A stretch of DNA of 64,000 nt from Bacteroidales bacterium (GCA_024710405.1 JANJUV010000011.1:1-64000), one strand, 5' to 3'. Numbered from the stretch's first letter, positions 6,763 to 16,176 are shown. The notes: generated from the sequence alone by a model not told the origin. Numbers and translations: made by a program.

Positions 6763-9141
6763 CTATTGGATAATAAGTGTTTCGGTGAAGACCTGATTGT
6801 TTATCCTGACCTCAAAATAATAAGTGCCTGATGGCAGTTCACTGAAGTCGAATGAGTGGCTTAACAAGCCAAAAGCAGCAGGTTTCAAAACGCCTTTTTT
6901 CGTTGTTTTACCTGCGACATCTTTGAGTTGCCAGTTGATCCTGTTTTGGCCTTCAGCGTTCATTTCAAGCACAAACCGGCCATTTGAAGGATTAGGGGCA
7001 ATCCTCAAGTGGCTTTGATTTTTTTGTTCATCCAGGAATGTACAGTCATCAACAGTGAGAACGAGCGCATCGCTGGCTTCTCCGGTACAGACTTCAGATG
7101 CAACCACTGTTAGAGTTAATGTAACTGAGCCATTGGCGATATCCTGCACACCTGGTGTATAGGTTGCATTCAGTAATGTTGGGTCGTCGAATACGCCATC
7201 TCCAGAACTCACCCATCCGGCAGTATCAAAATACGTTGCTTGCCCGACAAGTTCAATAGATTCATCTGAGCATACCAATGTGTCGTTTCCGGCAAAAACC
7301 TGAGGAAGGTCATTGATAAAGAGGGTAAATTCATCGGAAACCACTGTGCCGTTCCATCCTGTGCCGCTTAATGAAAGGGTGACAGATCCACTGCTTCGGT
7401 CTGTAGGGCCCGGAGCGTAAAGCGTCTGCAATCTGTCGTTATTCAGTATGATGCCATCTCCGGATGTGGTCCATAAAACTGTTTCCAATCCAGTTCCACT
7501 TCCCAGCGTAGTGTAAGTAGTGGTTGTTCTGCACATATAACCGTCTGGTCCTGCGCTGATTGTAGGTTCAGCGCCGGGAGCCAGATTGAAGGAAGCAATT
7601 CTTGTACGCCAGTTGGAAGCTAATCTGTACATTTGTGTGTACCAAAATGTTGAGTCGTCTGAAGGGTCAACTGACATTGCACTGTAGTCGCCCCATCGGT
7701 CAACATTGGTTTGAGAATACAATCCGTTCACAATAACTGTTTCGGGGATATTCATTGTTCCCAGCGGGGCATTGGCAGTTCGTCCAGTGTATCTGATGCT
7801 TGGGAATGTGTTTGTGCCTGATACTGAATATCCCAATGCAATATTTCCATTGGCATTCATTGCAATGCTGCCCATCCAGCGGTGGTCATTGTCAGGCGCG
7901 TAAGTGCCTTGCTGGTAAACAGACCAGTTGGCTCCGGTTTTCCTTAGTTCATACCATCTTACTGCTGCACGGGCACTCACACTAACAGTATGGTTAGCAA
8001 CCAGGGTCTGGTGTGATCCAAAATTTCTGTATTGCAGCCGGAACATCAAAGGGCCTCCAATTGACGAAAGACGCTGAGTGGTATTGGGCTGCGGAATTGT
8101 TCCGACACTTGCATTGAACGATTCAACAACAAGGCTGTTGGCAAGAGAGTAGGTTGATGATGCCGGGTTATTCCAGTTAATGATTGCTTTGTAAACTTCC
8201 AGTTGTTTGTTGCCTTGTGTATTGATATGTGCAAAATAGGCGGGCTCATTGGCAGGAGGAGGGGTGCCATCGAAATCAGCTGGAAGAATAGTATATTTCG
8301 AAGAGTTAATGCCAAAGAGGATCATTTCTGCTTCAGGGTCTCCGGCCAGCATAGCTTCGCGGTCGAGTGCCACAGCACCTGCACCTCTGTAGGTCATGCT
8401 TCCGGGGTTGAAGTAATTGAACGTTCCAAGATAGGCATTAGGCCATACGCCAAATTTCGGATAGTCATTAAAATATGGCAGTTCAAAGGCATAGCGATAA
8501 TATGCACCTGTCGGATCAGGAGATTGAGAAACAGCCACAAGTTCCCAAAAGGTTCCGTTAGAGGTGTTTACGGCAAACTGACTGGCAAACCATCTGTCGG
8601 CAAGTTCATCATACAACACGATAGGGTCGCCATCGTTGGTGCCTGACCAGGGGCCCGGAAAACCATCCCACAGAGTACTGTTGTCAGCTGGTCCATAAAG
8701 CTGAATGCCTGCTTTATCGTATATTGCAAACGAAGAGTTGATCATCAGAAAATAGTGGTTTAAGCCCACATCGCCGTCTGTGTCGGGGGGAAACACACCA
8801 TTCACGTTGCCCAGACCGAGAAAATTATACATCGGCCAGTAATCATCATTGACCAGATAATTCTCCTGAACTGCACCATCAACAACTTGCGTGTTTTCCG
8901 GTACGTTCATGTTTATTGGTGGATTTTCGATAGATTTATTGTCAATGAGATCGTTTTTCCAGGCACGTTTCCGTTCACCGGGCAAGATGGGCTGTATGTC
9001 GCGCAAGGGTGGGGTAACATCAAAATAAGTTGCTTTAATGACCCGTTCAACCGATGGCGAGGCAGCTTCCTTTTGTTGGGCTTGCAAGAAAGAGAAGCCC
9101 ATCAGCACTGACAGCGTCAGCAGAATAGCAGTTTTGTTCAT
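6763..9141 (-). CDS. Large secreted protein with T9SS type A sorting domain
   Basis: This encodes 792 residues. A signal peptide covers residues 1-21 (cleavage near 'FLQAQ'). The body, about residues 90-530, is rich in Trp, Tyr and Asp, with many short beta-strand patterns such as 'HRWMGSIAMNANGNIALG' and 'DRWGDYSAMSVDP'; a sialidase-like or beta-propeller fold is possible but not proven. Two Ig/PKD-like repeats follow ('SGDGIILNN...' and 'SGDGVFDDPTLLNATYTPG'). The last 80 residues match the Por secretion tail: 'IAPNPSNGRF', 'SHSFDFSELPSGTYYFEV', 'VFTETLIIQ'. It is therefore exported through T9SS to the surface. Its start is 4 nt after the RseC-like gene, implying co-transcription with it. 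The substrate is unknown. Confidence 0.85.
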   Translation of the reverse strand: MNKTAILLTLSVLMGFSFLQAQQKEAASPSVERVIKATYFDVTPPLRDIQPILPGERKRAWKNDLIDNKSIENPPINMNVPENTQVVDGAVQENYLVNDDYWPMYNFLGLGNVNGVFPPDTDGDVGLNHYFLMINSSFAIYDKAGIQLYGPADNSTLWDGFPGPWSGTNDGDPIVLYDELADRWFASQFAVNTSNGTFWELVAVSQSPDPTGAYYRYAFELPYFNDYPKFGVWPNAYLGTFNYFNPGSMTYRGAGAVALDREAMLAGDPEAEMILFGINSSKYTILPADFDGTPPPANEPAYFAHINTQGNKQLEVYKAIINWNNPASSTYSLANSLVVESFNASVGTIPQPNTTQRLSSIGGPLMFRLQYRNFGSHQTLVANHTVSVSARAAVRWYELRKTGANWSVYQQGTYAPDNDHRWMGSIAMNANGNIALGYSVSGTNTFPSIRYTGRTANAPLGTMNIPETVIVNGLYSQTNVDRWGDYSAMSVDPSDDSTFWYTQMYRLASNWRTRIASFNLAPGAEPTISAGPDGYMCRTTTTYTTLGSGTGLETVLWTTSGDGIILNNDRLQTLYAPGPTDRSSGSVTLSLSGTGWNGTVVSDEFTLFINDLPQVFAGNDTLVCSDESIELVGQATYFDTAGWVSSGDGVFDDPTLLNATYTPGVQDIANGSVTLTLTVVASEVCTGEASDALVLTVDDCTFLDEQKNQSHLRIAPNPSNGRFVLEMNAEGQNRINWQLKDVAGKTTKKGVLKPAAFGLLSHSFDFSELPSGTYYFEVRINNQVFTETLIIQ

Positions 9142-9145
9142 GAGA

Positions 9146-9586
9146 TTAATGTATAAATGAAGGGTTTGGATGCATATGAAATGTGAAATTCCTGCTGACT
9201 TTATGCCGCAGCCAGAACAGTGTCAGGTAGTATGGACCAAGGATGAGTAATGAGAAAAGTCCGGCCAACCCTTGTTCCAGTCCTGCTGATAAGGAAATAA
9301 TTAAAACAGTAACGACAAGAAGGAAGGGAAGGAAATAACCCAGAAAAACAGCCAATCGGCCTGAGGAGGGTTTCATGGAAATTATGACGGCATCACCTTT
9401 TTTATAATTGTCGGATTCGCTGACTGGGATATCGATGATTTTTTCTTCCATTTCGGCCATGCTGCATGAACCTTTTGCTGTACAACTTCCGCAGGCAGCC
9501 ACGGATTGGATCATCACCCTGGCAACATCGTTTTCGATGGTAAGTATAATACCCGGATGCGTGATAACTTCAGTTGGAGATGACAT
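9146..9586 (-). CDS. RseC/MucC-like SoxR-reducing-system membrane protein
   Basis: This encodes 146 residues. The N-terminal domain contains the family cysteines 'VAACGSCTAKGSCSM' (C-x2-C-x5-C), and 'MKPSSGRLAVFLGYFLPFL' leads into two membrane helices (about residues 78-98 and 104-124). RseC-family proteins occur beside rnf/rsx genes and are thought to work with that complex in redox maintenance (SoxR reduction in E. coli). In Bacteroidetes the gene commonly sits directly before rnfB; here a 2.4-kb T9SS gene and a terminator lie between them. A TATCTTTG -7 box precedes the gene. Confidence 0.88.
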   Translation of the reverse strand: MSSPTEVITHPGIILTIENDVARVMIQSVAACGSCTAKGSCSMAEMEEKIIDIPVSESDNYKKGDAVIISMKPSSGRLAVFLGYFLPFLLVVTVLIISLSAGLEQGLAGLFSLLILGPYYLTLFWLRHKVSRNFTFHMHPNPSFIH

Positions 9587-9603
9587 GAATATGAAAATAT
9601 TTA

Positions 9604-9611
9604 CAAAGATA
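9604..9611 (-). promoter_or_regulatory. Candidate -7 box of the RseC-T9SS transcript
   Basis: TATCTTTG on the minus strand fits TAnnTTTG and lies 18 nt before the RseC-like start codon, within the 58-nt gap to the SDR gene. No clear -33 TTTG is visible at the expected distance. Confidence 0.4.
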
Positions 9612-9644
9612 CGTAATTCGCAGCTAGATGCAGAAATAGGATCC

Positions 9645-10328
9645 TCAGGGTGTAGAAAGGGAAACAGGCAGAATTTTTCCGTTGAAATAGCGGTGGCCGC
9701 TCAGTGCGAATTCAGCGATAAATTCTGCCATTTCATTTGCAGTGACGGGAGCTTTGTAACCGGGAAATGCCTGTCCGAGCATTTCGGTTTGTGCTGCACC
9801 AAGTGCCAGACAATTCACTGCTATTCCGGTTCCTTTGAGTTCTTCGGCAAGGCATTCGGTTAGTACGGCCAATGCACCTTTGCTGGCGCTGTAGAGACTG
9901 AGCCCGGAAAATTTTGCGCTGCCCTGAACCCCGCCCATGCTGCCAATATTGACAATGTGGGCATTGGGAGCAAAATAGGGAAGTAATTGTTGTATAAAAA
10001 AGAAAGGTGCCTTGACATTTGTGGTAAAGACATTGTCGAAGTCTTCCGGCTGCATTTGTGTCATAGGTTTATTGATCAGCAGGCCGGCATTGTTGATCAG
10101 GATCCCGGGTTTCAGGTCATGAAGATCAATCAGTTTTCTGATGGATTCAGTTGCACCGGACGAAGCAAGGTCAACGGAAACAGAGATCAGGTTTGTTGAC
10201 TTCAGGCCATTCAGCTGGTCTATATTTCTCGAAAGCCCTACGACACGATAGTTTTCTAAACCGATGAAAAGTTTTACCAGTTCAAACCCTATGCCCTTTC
10301 CGGCTCCTGTGATGATGATGTCGGTCAT
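9645..10328 (-). CDS. SDR family NAD(P)-dependent oxidoreductase
   Basis: This 227-residue protein is a classical short-chain dehydrogenase/reductase. The Rossmann signature is 'TGAGKGIGFEL' (residues 7-17), 'NNAG' is at about residues 78-81, and the catalytic Ser and Tyr-x3-Lys appear as 'NIGSMGG' and 'YSASKGA'. 'AVNCLALGAAQTEM' is the usual loop after the active site. The substrate cannot be read from the sequence. Its start overlaps the preceding lipoprotein gene's stop by 4 nt (ATGA), so the two form an operon. Confidence 0.9.
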   Translation of the reverse strand: MTDIIITGAGKGIGFELVKLFIGLENYRVVGLSRNIDQLNGLKSTNLISVSVDLASSGATESIRKLIDLHDLKPGILINNAGLLINKPMTQMQPEDFDNVFTTNVKAPFFFIQQLLPYFAPNAHIVNIGSMGGVQGSAKFSGLSLYSASKGALAVLTECLAEELKGTGIAVNCLALGAAQTEMLGQAFPGYKAPVTANEMAEFIAEFALSGHRYFNGKILPVSLSTP

Positions 10329-11056
10329 GGAAATTCACTGTTTTCAATCTCTTGATCACCCCGGCTAACCTGTCGTTTCATCTGCCTGATATCAACCGCA
10401 CTTATGGTAAGCATGCCCTCCTCATCAACGGTGATGGAGATATTTATATCATTATCCGAGATAAATGGGTCGAAATTCATATAGGCTATACCTTTAATAG
10501 GAGTGCTGCTGTAGGTTTGCGAGAGTTCTATTGCTTGTTCATAATCCTTGCTGATCGGGATTCCGGCTGCTTTGGCAATACGTTCAGCCTCTGCCATCGC
10601 AGTTTGATACGAACCACTGTACACAAGCATTATGGAGTTGAAGCCTTCTGATGGATTGTCGGCAGAAGTCATCTGGCTGTAATCTGGGTCAAGCATCAGG
10701 CCTGCAGGTTCAGTCAGTCCAAGTTCTCTGGCCCATGTAGGTAAACCGCTGGCAGGGTTGCTTTTCGAGCGTCGTGCAATTGCCCTTCCATAGGTTTGCT
10801 TGATTTCGTTGAGCAGTTTATCTGCCTGTTCATCCGAAATCTGTCCCTCTGATCTTTGTTGCTCAACCATGTCAACCTCTTGTTGCATAGCATCCATCAT
10901 ATCCATCGTTTGCCCTAACTCGCCCATGGTTTGGTTGAAGTTTTGCAATTCCTGCTCAAACTTGTCTGTTTCTGTCTTCTCAGGTTGTTCATGACATGAG
11001 AATCCAAGCAATACAATAAGTGTCAGAAGAAATGTATTAGTAGCAATTGTCTTCAT
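10325..11056 (-). CDS. Lipoprotein of unknown function
   Basis: From 'MKTIATNTFLLTL' this is 243 residues; an ATG five codons earlier (11071) is less likely because the shorter form gives a clean lipoprotein signal peptide with lipobox 'LLGFSC'. After the lipidated Cys comes a long polar alpha-helical stretch (about residues 25-90) with many Glu, Gln and Met. The second half ends in beta-strand-like segments ('DNDINISITVDEEGMLTISAV'). No enzyme motif is recognisable. The protein is probably attached to a membrane facing the periplasm, and it is translationally coupled to the SDR gene. Confidence 0.75.
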   Translation of the reverse strand: MKTIATNTFLLTLIVLLGFSCHEQPEKTETDKFEQELQNFNQTMGELGQTMDMMDAMQQEVDMVEQQRSEGQISDEQADKLLNEIKQTYGRAIARRSKSNPASGLPTWARELGLTEPAGLMLDPDYSQMTSADNPSEGFNSIMLVYSGSYQTAMAEAERIAKAAGIPISKDYEQAIELSQTYSSTPIKGIAYMNFDPFISDNDINISITVDEEGMLTISAVDIRQMKRQVSRGDQEIENSEFP

Positions 11057-11301
11057 ATCAGGCAATATCAATTAAAAATGATTGTTGTTTCAAAAATCTT
11101 TCCTGTGCATTTCAGTGTACGAAGATAAGATTTGAAGCATTGGGATTATCACATCGCTGTCATTTTTTATTAAACCGAGACGAACAGATTATTTGTGATA
11201 TTCAAGCTGTGTCTGTGGTTAAGGCACATTTTATATTTTTCGTTTCAATCAGGGAATGATTTTTGTTGTGGCTTAATTCGCTTCAGCATCTGTCTGACTG
11301 A

Positions 11302-11332
11302 TTGCTCCGGATGTTTTTTTAACGTAATTTTG
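11302..11332 (+). promoter_or_regulatory. Promoter of the DUF4783-nadC-yihY operon
   Basis: TTG at 11302-11304, a 20-nt spacer, and TAATTTTG at 11325-11332 match the Bacteroidetes -33/-7 pattern. The predicted start site falls about 10-15 nt before the GTG at 11352. Confidence 0.55.
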
Positions 11333-11351
11333 AACACCAAAATACTAGTCT

Positions 11352-11756
11352 GTGTCCCGTTTGATCATTTTTATGTGTGTTTCAATCTGCGGCTTGGTCA
11401 TGCAGTCTTTACCGGCTCAGGATTTGGAAAGAAGCGTGAACGACATCGGACAGGCATTACTCAAAGGTGATTCAAAAGCTTTGGCAGTCATGTTTATGGA
11501 AACCATTGAGCTGGATATCAGTTCACACAAAGGAAAGTTTAGCCGAAATCAGGCTCAGATGATTTTGAGAGATTGGTTTTTGGTCAACGAACCCCTGTCT
11601 TACGAATTACGTCAGGAAGGAAAGACCGGAAACTCTGTCTTTTTAATCGGGTTTTTGAACTGCAAAACCGAAACTTTCAGGGTTTACATCATGTTTGACG
11701 GCCAAAGCAAACAAACAGCCATACACTATTTAAGCCTGACAAAGAATGAACGTTAA
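11352..11756 (+). CDS. DUF4783 family secreted protein
   Basis: This encodes 134 residues from a GTG start (an internal ATG at 11373 is the alternative). A signal peptide ends near 'MQSLPAQ'. The mature part has the pattern of an NTF2-like alpha+beta fold, with the conserved 'FSRNQAQMILRDWFLVNEPL' and a final 'YIMFDGQSKQTAIHYLSL'. DUF4783 proteins are short Bacteroidetes-specific exported proteins of unknown role that are often encoded just before nadC, as here, where the two genes overlap by 11 nt. Confidence 0.85.
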   Translation: MSRLIIFMCVSICGLVMQSLPAQDLERSVNDIGQALLKGDSKALAVMFMETIELDISSHKGKFSRNQAQMILRDWFLVNEPLSYELRQEGKTGNSVFLIGFLNCKTETFRVYIMFDGQSKQTAIHYLSLTKNER

Positions 11757-12597
11757 AATATCTACTGCCGGGGAATTAATATCACTGGCCATAAATGAGG
11801 ATGTTGGTGAGGGCGATCATACTACACTCGCTGCCATACCTGAAGGTACAAAAGGCAAAGCAGTCCTGCTCTGCAAGGAGCAAGGAGTTCTGGCGGGCAT
11901 GCGCGTGGCTCCTATGGTATTTAATTTAATCGATGAAAATATTGAGTTTAAGCCTCTGCTTGCTGATGGAACCCATATTCTTCCGGGCGATCAGGCATTT
12001 GAGGTGAGTGGGCCGTTCAGGTCGATTCTCACAGCCGAACGATTAGTGCTGAACTATCTGCAAAGGATGAGTGGCATTGCAACGCGCACTTATGCGTTGT
12101 GGAGTTTGGTCAGCGACTTACCGGTTAAACTGCTGGATACCCGGAAAACTACTCCAAACATGAGGGTTTTTGAAAAGATGGCCGTGAGGATTGGAGGCGG
12201 ATACAATCATCGTTTCGGGCTTTTTGATATGATTTTGATTAAGAACAACCATGTGGATGTTGCCGGAGGAGTGACAAATGTGCTGAAGCAGACCCAACAG
12301 TATCTTGAGCGAACCGGCCATAAATTGCAGGTGGAAATAGAAGTTCGTAATATGGATGAACTGCAGGAGGCATTGAATTGTGGTGGTTTTCAGCGGGTGA
12401 TGTTTGATAATTTTTCTGTTACCGAAATGCGCAAAGCAGTAGATATCGTAAATCATCGGTTTGAAACAGAGGCCTCCGGCGGCATTACTGAGCAAACGCT
12501 GAGGGATTATGCACTGACCGGAGTTGATTTTATTTCGGTAGGGGCATTGACGCACCATGTCAGAAGTCTTGATATGAGCCTGAGGGCATTGATCTAA
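11746..12597 (+). CDS. nadC: Nicotinate-nucleotide pyrophosphorylase (quinolinate phosphoribosyltransferase)
   Basis: This encodes 283 residues, normal for NadC. The enzyme converts quinolinate and PRPP to nicotinate mononucleotide, CO2 and pyrophosphate in de novo NAD synthesis. Visible hallmarks are 'NEDVGEGDHTT' near the N-terminus, 'ERLVLNYLQRMSGIATRT', the substrate-binding 'LDTRKTTPNMR', 'GGGYNHRFGLFDMILIKNNH', 'VEIEVRNMDE', 'MFDNFS' and 'EASGGI'. It overlaps DUF4783 by 11 nt, and its stop directly abuts the next start. nadA and nadB are not in the window. Confidence 0.97.
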   Translation: MNVKISTAGELISLAINEDVGEGDHTTLAAIPEGTKGKAVLLCKEQGVLAGMRVAPMVFNLIDENIEFKPLLADGTHILPGDQAFEVSGPFRSILTAERLVLNYLQRMSGIATRTYALWSLVSDLPVKLLDTRKTTPNMRVFEKMAVRIGGGYNHRFGLFDMILIKNNHVDVAGGVTNVLKQTQQYLERTGHKLQVEIEVRNMDELQEALNCGGFQRVMFDNFSVTEMRKAVDIVNHRFETEASGGITEQTLRDYALTGVDFISVGALTHHVRSLDMSLRALI

Positions 12598-13554
12598 ATG
12601 TTTACGTTGAACAGAATACCCAGAAAATACCTCCGGTCATACATTACCGGACGAAACAGACTCATCGCCTTGTTGCGCCTGATCATACTGCCGGGGTTCT
12701 TCAGAATTCCTTTGTATGATGTTCTTGTATTTTTTCTCAAAGGCATTTTCGAAGGAGCAATAACCGTCAGAGCAGCAGCAGTTGCTTTTAACTTTTTTCT
12801 GGCCATCTTTCCTTTTATATTGTTCATCTTCACATTGATACCTTATATACCTATTGATAATTTTCAGGCATCATTATTTGGCTTGTTCGAAGAGATTATT
12901 CCTCCCCAAACATTTGAAGCTGTTGAATCCACCATTTTCGATATCATTACACGGCAAAACACCGGATTGCTTTCGGTGAGTTTTATACTGACCTTCATAT
13001 TCAGTACAAATGGTATTAATTCAATTATTGAAGGTTTTAACAGCACCTGGCATGATATTGAAACCAAAACATGGCTGCAGCAGCGCCTTGTGGCAATCTT
13101 TCTGATGCTGGTACTCTCGATACTCGTGGTGCTGAGCATTGTGCTGATCACAATGGGTGGTGTGCTGATTCAGTGGATGCAGCTTAACGAATGGCTACAG
13201 TCGGATTTTACGGTTATACTGCTTCAGATTTTACAATGGGTTATCATACTTGCACTTACTTTCTTAAGTGTTTCATTCCTGTATTACTACGCTCCGGCTC
13301 AGCGACGAACCTACAGATTTTTCAGTCCCGGTTCCTCACTGGCTACTGTATTGTTACTGCTCGGAACGCTTGCATTCAATTATTATGTTTCAAACTTTGC
13401 TCAGTATAATGCTTTGTATGGTTCCATCGGAACCCTGATCATTTTTTTAATGTGGTTGTATTTCAATGCATTGATACTACTTATCGGATTTGAGTTAAAT
13501 GCCAGTATCAAGCAGGCCAGATTTGGACGAAGAATTAAGTCCATCACTTCATAA
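12598..13554 (+). CDS. YihY/BrkB family inner-membrane protein
   Basis: This 318-residue membrane protein has about six helices. The YihY/BrkB (formerly 'RNase BN') signature is present: 'AAAVAFNFFLAIFPFILFIF' (from about residue 58), 'STNGINSIIEGFNSTWH' and a C-terminal 'YNALYGSIGTLIIFLMWLYF' followed by 'ELNASIKQA'. The molecular role of the family is uncertain; it is not the ribonuclease it was once named for. The ATG follows the nadC stop with no gap, so the two are translationally linked. Confidence 0.92.
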   Translation: MFTLNRIPRKYLRSYITGRNRLIALLRLIILPGFFRIPLYDVLVFFLKGIFEGAITVRAAAVAFNFFLAIFPFILFIFTLIPYIPIDNFQASLFGLFEEIIPPQTFEAVESTIFDIITRQNTGLLSVSFILTFIFSTNGINSIIEGFNSTWHDIETKTWLQQRLVAIFLMLVLSILVVLSIVLITMGGVLIQWMQLNEWLQSDFTVILLQILQWVIILALTFLSVSFLYYYAPAQRRTYRFFSPGSSLATVLLLLGTLAFNYYVSNFAQYNALYGSIGTLIIFLMWLYFNALILLIGFELNASIKQARFGRRIKSITS

Positions 13555-13593
13555 GAAAAGAAGAAATAAACAGCAAACAAGTTAACGATACCT

Positions 13594-14664
13594 TCAGAGT
13601 ATTTCGTTCAGGAGTTCAGTCAATCTTACTTCGCGACGCTTTTCCGGAAAATTTCGCATGATTTGTGCACGAGCAGCTTTGCCAGGCTCATCTCCTGAAA
13701 TAAGTGCTTTCGTTATGAGAATAGCCGCCTCGGCGGCATCGTGTTTTTGCAGCAGATATCCGGTGTTGCCGATAGCCGCCGGAATACCATTCACCTGACT
13801 GCCAACAGGAACACATTCGCACAGCATGGCCTCGCACAGGCTGTTGGGCAGTCCTTCGCTGAGCGAAAGCTGTGCATAAACCTGATGATTGCTGTATAAG
13901 GCCGGCAGATCATGGTAGGCAATAGGCCCAAGTAACCTGACATTGGAAGGTAGGTTATCCCGGTATTTATTCTGCATTTCTGGCGATATTCCGGCAAGTG
14001 TAAAAATTGTATCCGGCAGCAAACGGGCGGTTTCAATCAGCAGGTCAAACCCTTTAAGTCTGAATGTCTGTTCCTTGCTCACATAAGCAACTGTCAGGAC
14101 CGATGGTTTTCTGTCAACAGTTGTATCTCTTTTCCATATGGCCGGATCATAGCCGGTTGGCAACACTTCGATGCGGCCCCTTATCCCGGGCACATATTGC
14201 CTGACGCCAACCGGCAAAGCAATACCACCACTGCCTGCATAGTGGTTAAACCCCGCTGCCAGACTGCCGTCAACAGGCAGGATCAGGTTGGCGAACCTGT
14301 ATGTGGACGCTGCGCACCAGTAACGGAAATTTTTCCGAACAAAGACGCCATATGACAGTTGCGGGATGGCAACCGCATCAAATCCACCCGTGACCACAAC
14401 TACTTTCCTCCCGGTTATTCTGCCAATAAGGGCCGGAAAAAGTGAGTGGTAGTCGGCGAACCAAATAAAAACCAAATCAGATCGGGTGGCAAATCTAAGG
14501 GATGCGAACATGGTTTTTGTCATCTGAATGGCAAATCCAATTGGGTTTTTGGTGGATTGATAATGAAATTGCCGGACACTAAAACGTTTTCTCAGGATTT
14601 CGTAGTCTTTTCGCACAAAACTCGAATAACCCGGATCAACCATCCAAATCTTTTTTGTTTTCAT
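13594..14664 (-). CDS. Glycosyltransferase family 4-like protein
   Basis: From 'MKTKKIWMVDPG' this is 356 residues; an upstream ATG at 14697 lies inside the flippase gene. The two-domain GT-B layout is visible: an N-terminal half with 'VVVVTGGFDAVAIP', then the linker 'IEVLPTGYDPAIWKR', and a C-terminal domain with 'VAYVSKEQTFRLKGFDLLI', 'NVRLLGPIAYHDLPALYS' and the E-x7-E nucleotide-sugar motif 'SEGLPNSLCEAMLCECVPV'. It probably adds a sugar to a lipid-linked glycan in the cytoplasm. The start overlaps the flippase stop by 4 nt (ATGA), so the two act in one pathway. Confidence 0.87.
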   Translation of the reverse strand: MKTKKIWMVDPGYSSFVRKDYEILRKRFSVRQFHYQSTKNPIGFAIQMTKTMFASLRFATRSDLVFIWFADYHSLFPALIGRITGRKVVVVTGGFDAVAIPQLSYGVFVRKNFRYWCAASTYRFANLILPVDGSLAAGFNHYAGSGGIALPVGVRQYVPGIRGRIEVLPTGYDPAIWKRDTTVDRKPSVLTVAYVSKEQTFRLKGFDLLIETARLLPDTIFTLAGISPEMQNKYRDNLPSNVRLLGPIAYHDLPALYSNHQVYAQLSLSEGLPNSLCEAMLCECVPVGSQVNGIPAAIGNTGYLLQKHDAAEAAILITKALISGDEPGKAARAQIMRNFPEKRREVRLTELLNEIL

Positions 14665-16151
14665 TGTTTTCTGATGCCGGCTTTGTAAAGCAACCAATCG
14701 CCTCCTTTAGTAACTTCCTCAGAAACTTTTAGACCATAACTAAGAGCTGAAAAAATTACCACCATGATCAGGCTGCGCACGATTATATCAATAATGAAAT
14801 TGTCAAATTCCGGCATGAAGTATTGTGCCCCGAAAGCAACAAGACCAATTGCTACAACTTTGATGTGACCGGATGAAAAAGGCTGAAAATGATGTGTTCT
14901 GTAGAGATACAAAAAGCGGACCAGTACATAAACCGCGTATGAAACCAGCGATGCCAGCGCAGCACCGGTAATTCCCCAGATTGGTATCAATATCAGATTG
15001 GTGCACACAATAAGCACAAAGAGCATCACCATCATATAGCTGAGTACTTTATAGCGTGGCGAAACCGAAATGATCACGGCACTTGCTCCACCCAGCATTT
15101 CGAGCAGGTTGGTGAGGGCAATCAGCACGATAACCCAGCCTCCGGCAGCATAGCTTTCGGGAAGCAGGTGATAAATGTTGTGCAGGTTGCCCCATAATCC
15201 TATGAAAATCAGTAACCCAATAACAAACTGGTTAATGCTTGTGCGGTAATAGATGTCTTTGATTTGTTCCAGATTGCCTGTTTTCCATGATTCGGCAATG
15301 AAAGTGGAAGAAATTTTCATCAGAATCCGGGATGGGATCACTACTAACGTGCCAAAGAAATAAGTGATGCCGTAAATGCCGGTGTCATCAAGTCCGACCA
15401 TTTTATTGATCATCAGGCTGTCTATATTCAATATGGCAATGTTGCTGAAACCGATCACTACATTGAACAGGCTGACGCTGATCATTTCTTTTTGCAGAGA
15501 AGGCGTAATAAAACCGGAATCGGAAGCGAATTTTAATTCACCATCTCTGTAGAGCGACACCAGCAGCATCAGTGTCGGCAGGGCATAACCGGCAATATAA
15601 AGTACAATGAACAGATAGAAGCTCATTTCCGAATAAAAATAGCCGATTATCAGCATGAGTGTAAAAACACGCTGATATACTTCGCGGTAAAGCGAACCTT
15701 TTACGGCGTTGAACAGTACCTTGTAGAAATTATCAAACGCCTGAAAAAACACATTGGCAAAAATCATCGGAATAACCATCAGGATAAATTCGCTGAGCAT
15801 AAGGTTGTCGGCCTCGTTGTTGCCCGAAATCAGCCAGTCACTGAGCAGATAAAATACTACCGCCGTAAGCAGAGAGCCTGCGAGTGAAACCAGAATGGTC
15901 AGGCGCATAAAACCGTGGTGGTTGCTCTTTTTGTCGCGGAAATAGGTGAACATCCGCGAAATCACCCCTGTAAAACCGATCGTCCCAAGCTGACCAAACA
16001 GTGCAGCATTGGCAACCAGCACCTTTATCACACCGTTTTCGGCTTCGGTGAACAGATGAGGTAACATAAGACCAGTAGTCACAAACCCCAGTAGTACACC
16101 GAGATAAGAAATAACCGAGCCGGTGATGGTTTGTCGCTGAATGATTCCCAA
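14661..16151 (-). CDS. Polysaccharide flippase (Wzx/RfbX-like, MATE/MOP superfamily)
   Basis: This is a polytopic protein with about 12-14 hydrophobic segments. I place the start at TTG 16151, giving 'MGIIQRQTITGSVISYLGVL', the usual N-terminus of Bacteroidetes oligosaccharide flippases and about 496 residues. ATG 16190 and 16334 are upstream alternatives, but a TACCTTTG -7 box at 16176-16169 lies between 16190 and 16151, so those codons would not be transcribed from it. The family moves lipid-linked oligosaccharide units across the inner membrane. It shares an ATGA overlap with the downstream glycosyltransferase and is divergent from gpsA. Confidence 0.85.
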   Translation of the reverse strand: MGIIQRQTITGSVISYLGVLLGFVTTGLMLPHLFTEAENGVIKVLVANAALFGQLGTIGFTGVISRMFTYFRDKKSNHHGFMRLTILVSLAGSLLTAVVFYLLSDWLISGNNEADNLMLSEFILMVIPMIFANVFFQAFDNFYKVLFNAVKGSLYREVYQRVFTLMLIIGYFYSEMSFYLFIVLYIAGYALPTLMLLVSLYRDGELKFASDSGFITPSLQKEMISVSLFNVVIGFSNIAILNIDSLMINKMVGLDDTGIYGITYFFGTLVVIPSRILMKISSTFIAESWKTGNLEQIKDIYYRTSINQFVIGLLIFIGLWGNLHNIYHLLPESYAAGGWVIVLIALTNLLEMLGGASAVIISVSPRYKVLSYMMVMLFVLIVCTNLILIPIWGITGAALASLVSYAVYVLVRFLYLYRTHHFQPFSSGHIKVVAIGLVAFGAQYFMPEFDNFIIDIIVRSLIMVVIFSALSYGLKVSEEVTKGGDWLLYKAGIRKQ

Positions 16152-16168
16152 TGGATCGCTTTTGCATG

Positions 16169-16176
16169 CAAAGGTA
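16169..16176 (-). promoter_or_regulatory. Candidate -7 box for the flippase-glycosyltransferase pair
   Basis: TACCTTTG followed by GC on the minus strand is a full match to TAnnTTTG. It lies 17 nt before the TTG start at 16151, giving a very short leader. No convincing -33 TTTG is seen. Confidence 0.45.
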
